A stretch of DNA of 24,016 bases, from positions 1-24,016 of the forward strand of contig JAUYCY010000186.1 in NCBI GenBank assembly GCA_030692055.1. The letters run 5' to 3'. The notes under the pieces were generated by a model. It saw nothing but the letters and a program-made list of their open reading frames with translations. It ran no database searches and was not told the origin of the DNA. The DNA comes from Candidatus Omnitrophota bacterium (GTDB lineage: Bacteria > Omnitrophota > Koll11 > Duberdicusellales > 4484-171). This document shows positions 23,946-24,016 of the stretch, in pieces. The translations under genes and the position numbers were made by a program. Position 1 is the stretch's first letter. The number at the start of each line of letters is the position of its first letter.

Positions 23946-24016
23946 AGGTATCCGCCTTGCGTCCGATGCGACATCTCGCCGAAGCAGTACCTCAGTTCGC
24001 ATTCACCCCCGGCCAT

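Noticed and set aside
23747..24016. An 89-codon minus-strand frame reaching the window edge
   Set aside because: It overlaps the start of the methyltransferase at 23052-23870 by over 120 bp, and much of it is the translation of palindromes; no protein family pattern is visible.

Overview
All genes in this 24 kb window lie on the minus strand, so the order of transcription runs from high to low coordinates. The DNA is AT-rich, the coding density is high, and adjacent genes often overlap or nearly touch. The encoded functions are a heptosyltransferase-type GT9, an O-antigen ligase/polymerase-like protein, a phosphoglycosyl transferase, cobalamin-dependent radical SAM proteins and a cobalamin-dependent methionine synthase split from its reactivation domain. 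These fit a Gram-negative bacterium with a lipopolysaccharide-like or other surface glycan. The many short palindromes and the ~100 bp GTCGAA-rich repeat remind me of uncultivated lineages such as Omnitrophota. That placement is inference and no marker gene in the window settles it.

Region 1 (about 23870 down to 6605) is a long surface-polysaccharide cluster. In transcription order it reads: SAM methyltransferase, GT2, GT4, a frameshifted methyltransferase, a 294-bp repeat-filled gap, B12-radical SAM, GT4, methyltransferase, a methyltransferase-GT4 fusion, a zinc-ribbon methyltransferase, an O-antigen ligase/polymerase-like membrane protein, GT9, GT4, B12-radical SAM, GT4. Counting the broken gene and the fusion, it carries five methyltransferase domains, one GT2, five GT4 domains, one GT9 and two radical SAM enzymes. 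There are no nucleotide-sugar synthesis genes and no flippase, so those functions must lie elsewhere.

Region 2 (6417 down to 5360) is a small unit: a 35-residue single-helix ORF with a very strong ribosome-binding site, a minimal phosphoglycosyl transferase that could start glycan assembly on undecaprenyl phosphate, and a free-standing EF-Tu domain-2-like barrel. A terminator-like hairpin lies on each side.

Region 3 (5211 to 1) is housekeeping: an ICMT/PEMT-type membrane methyltransferase, a 327-bp repeat-containing gap, the methionine synthase reactivation-domain protein, methionine synthase lacking that domain, YqeY, and the start of an ArsB/NhaD-type permease cut by the window edge. A near-consensus promoter just before yqeY predicts a leaderless message.

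Repeats are a second theme. Two copies of a ~100 bp GTCGAA-rich element sit about 15.5 kb apart. Several perfect palindromes lie between genes, and two repeat elements run into coding sequence and supply protein C-termini. No rRNA, tRNA, CRISPR array or transposase gene was seen.
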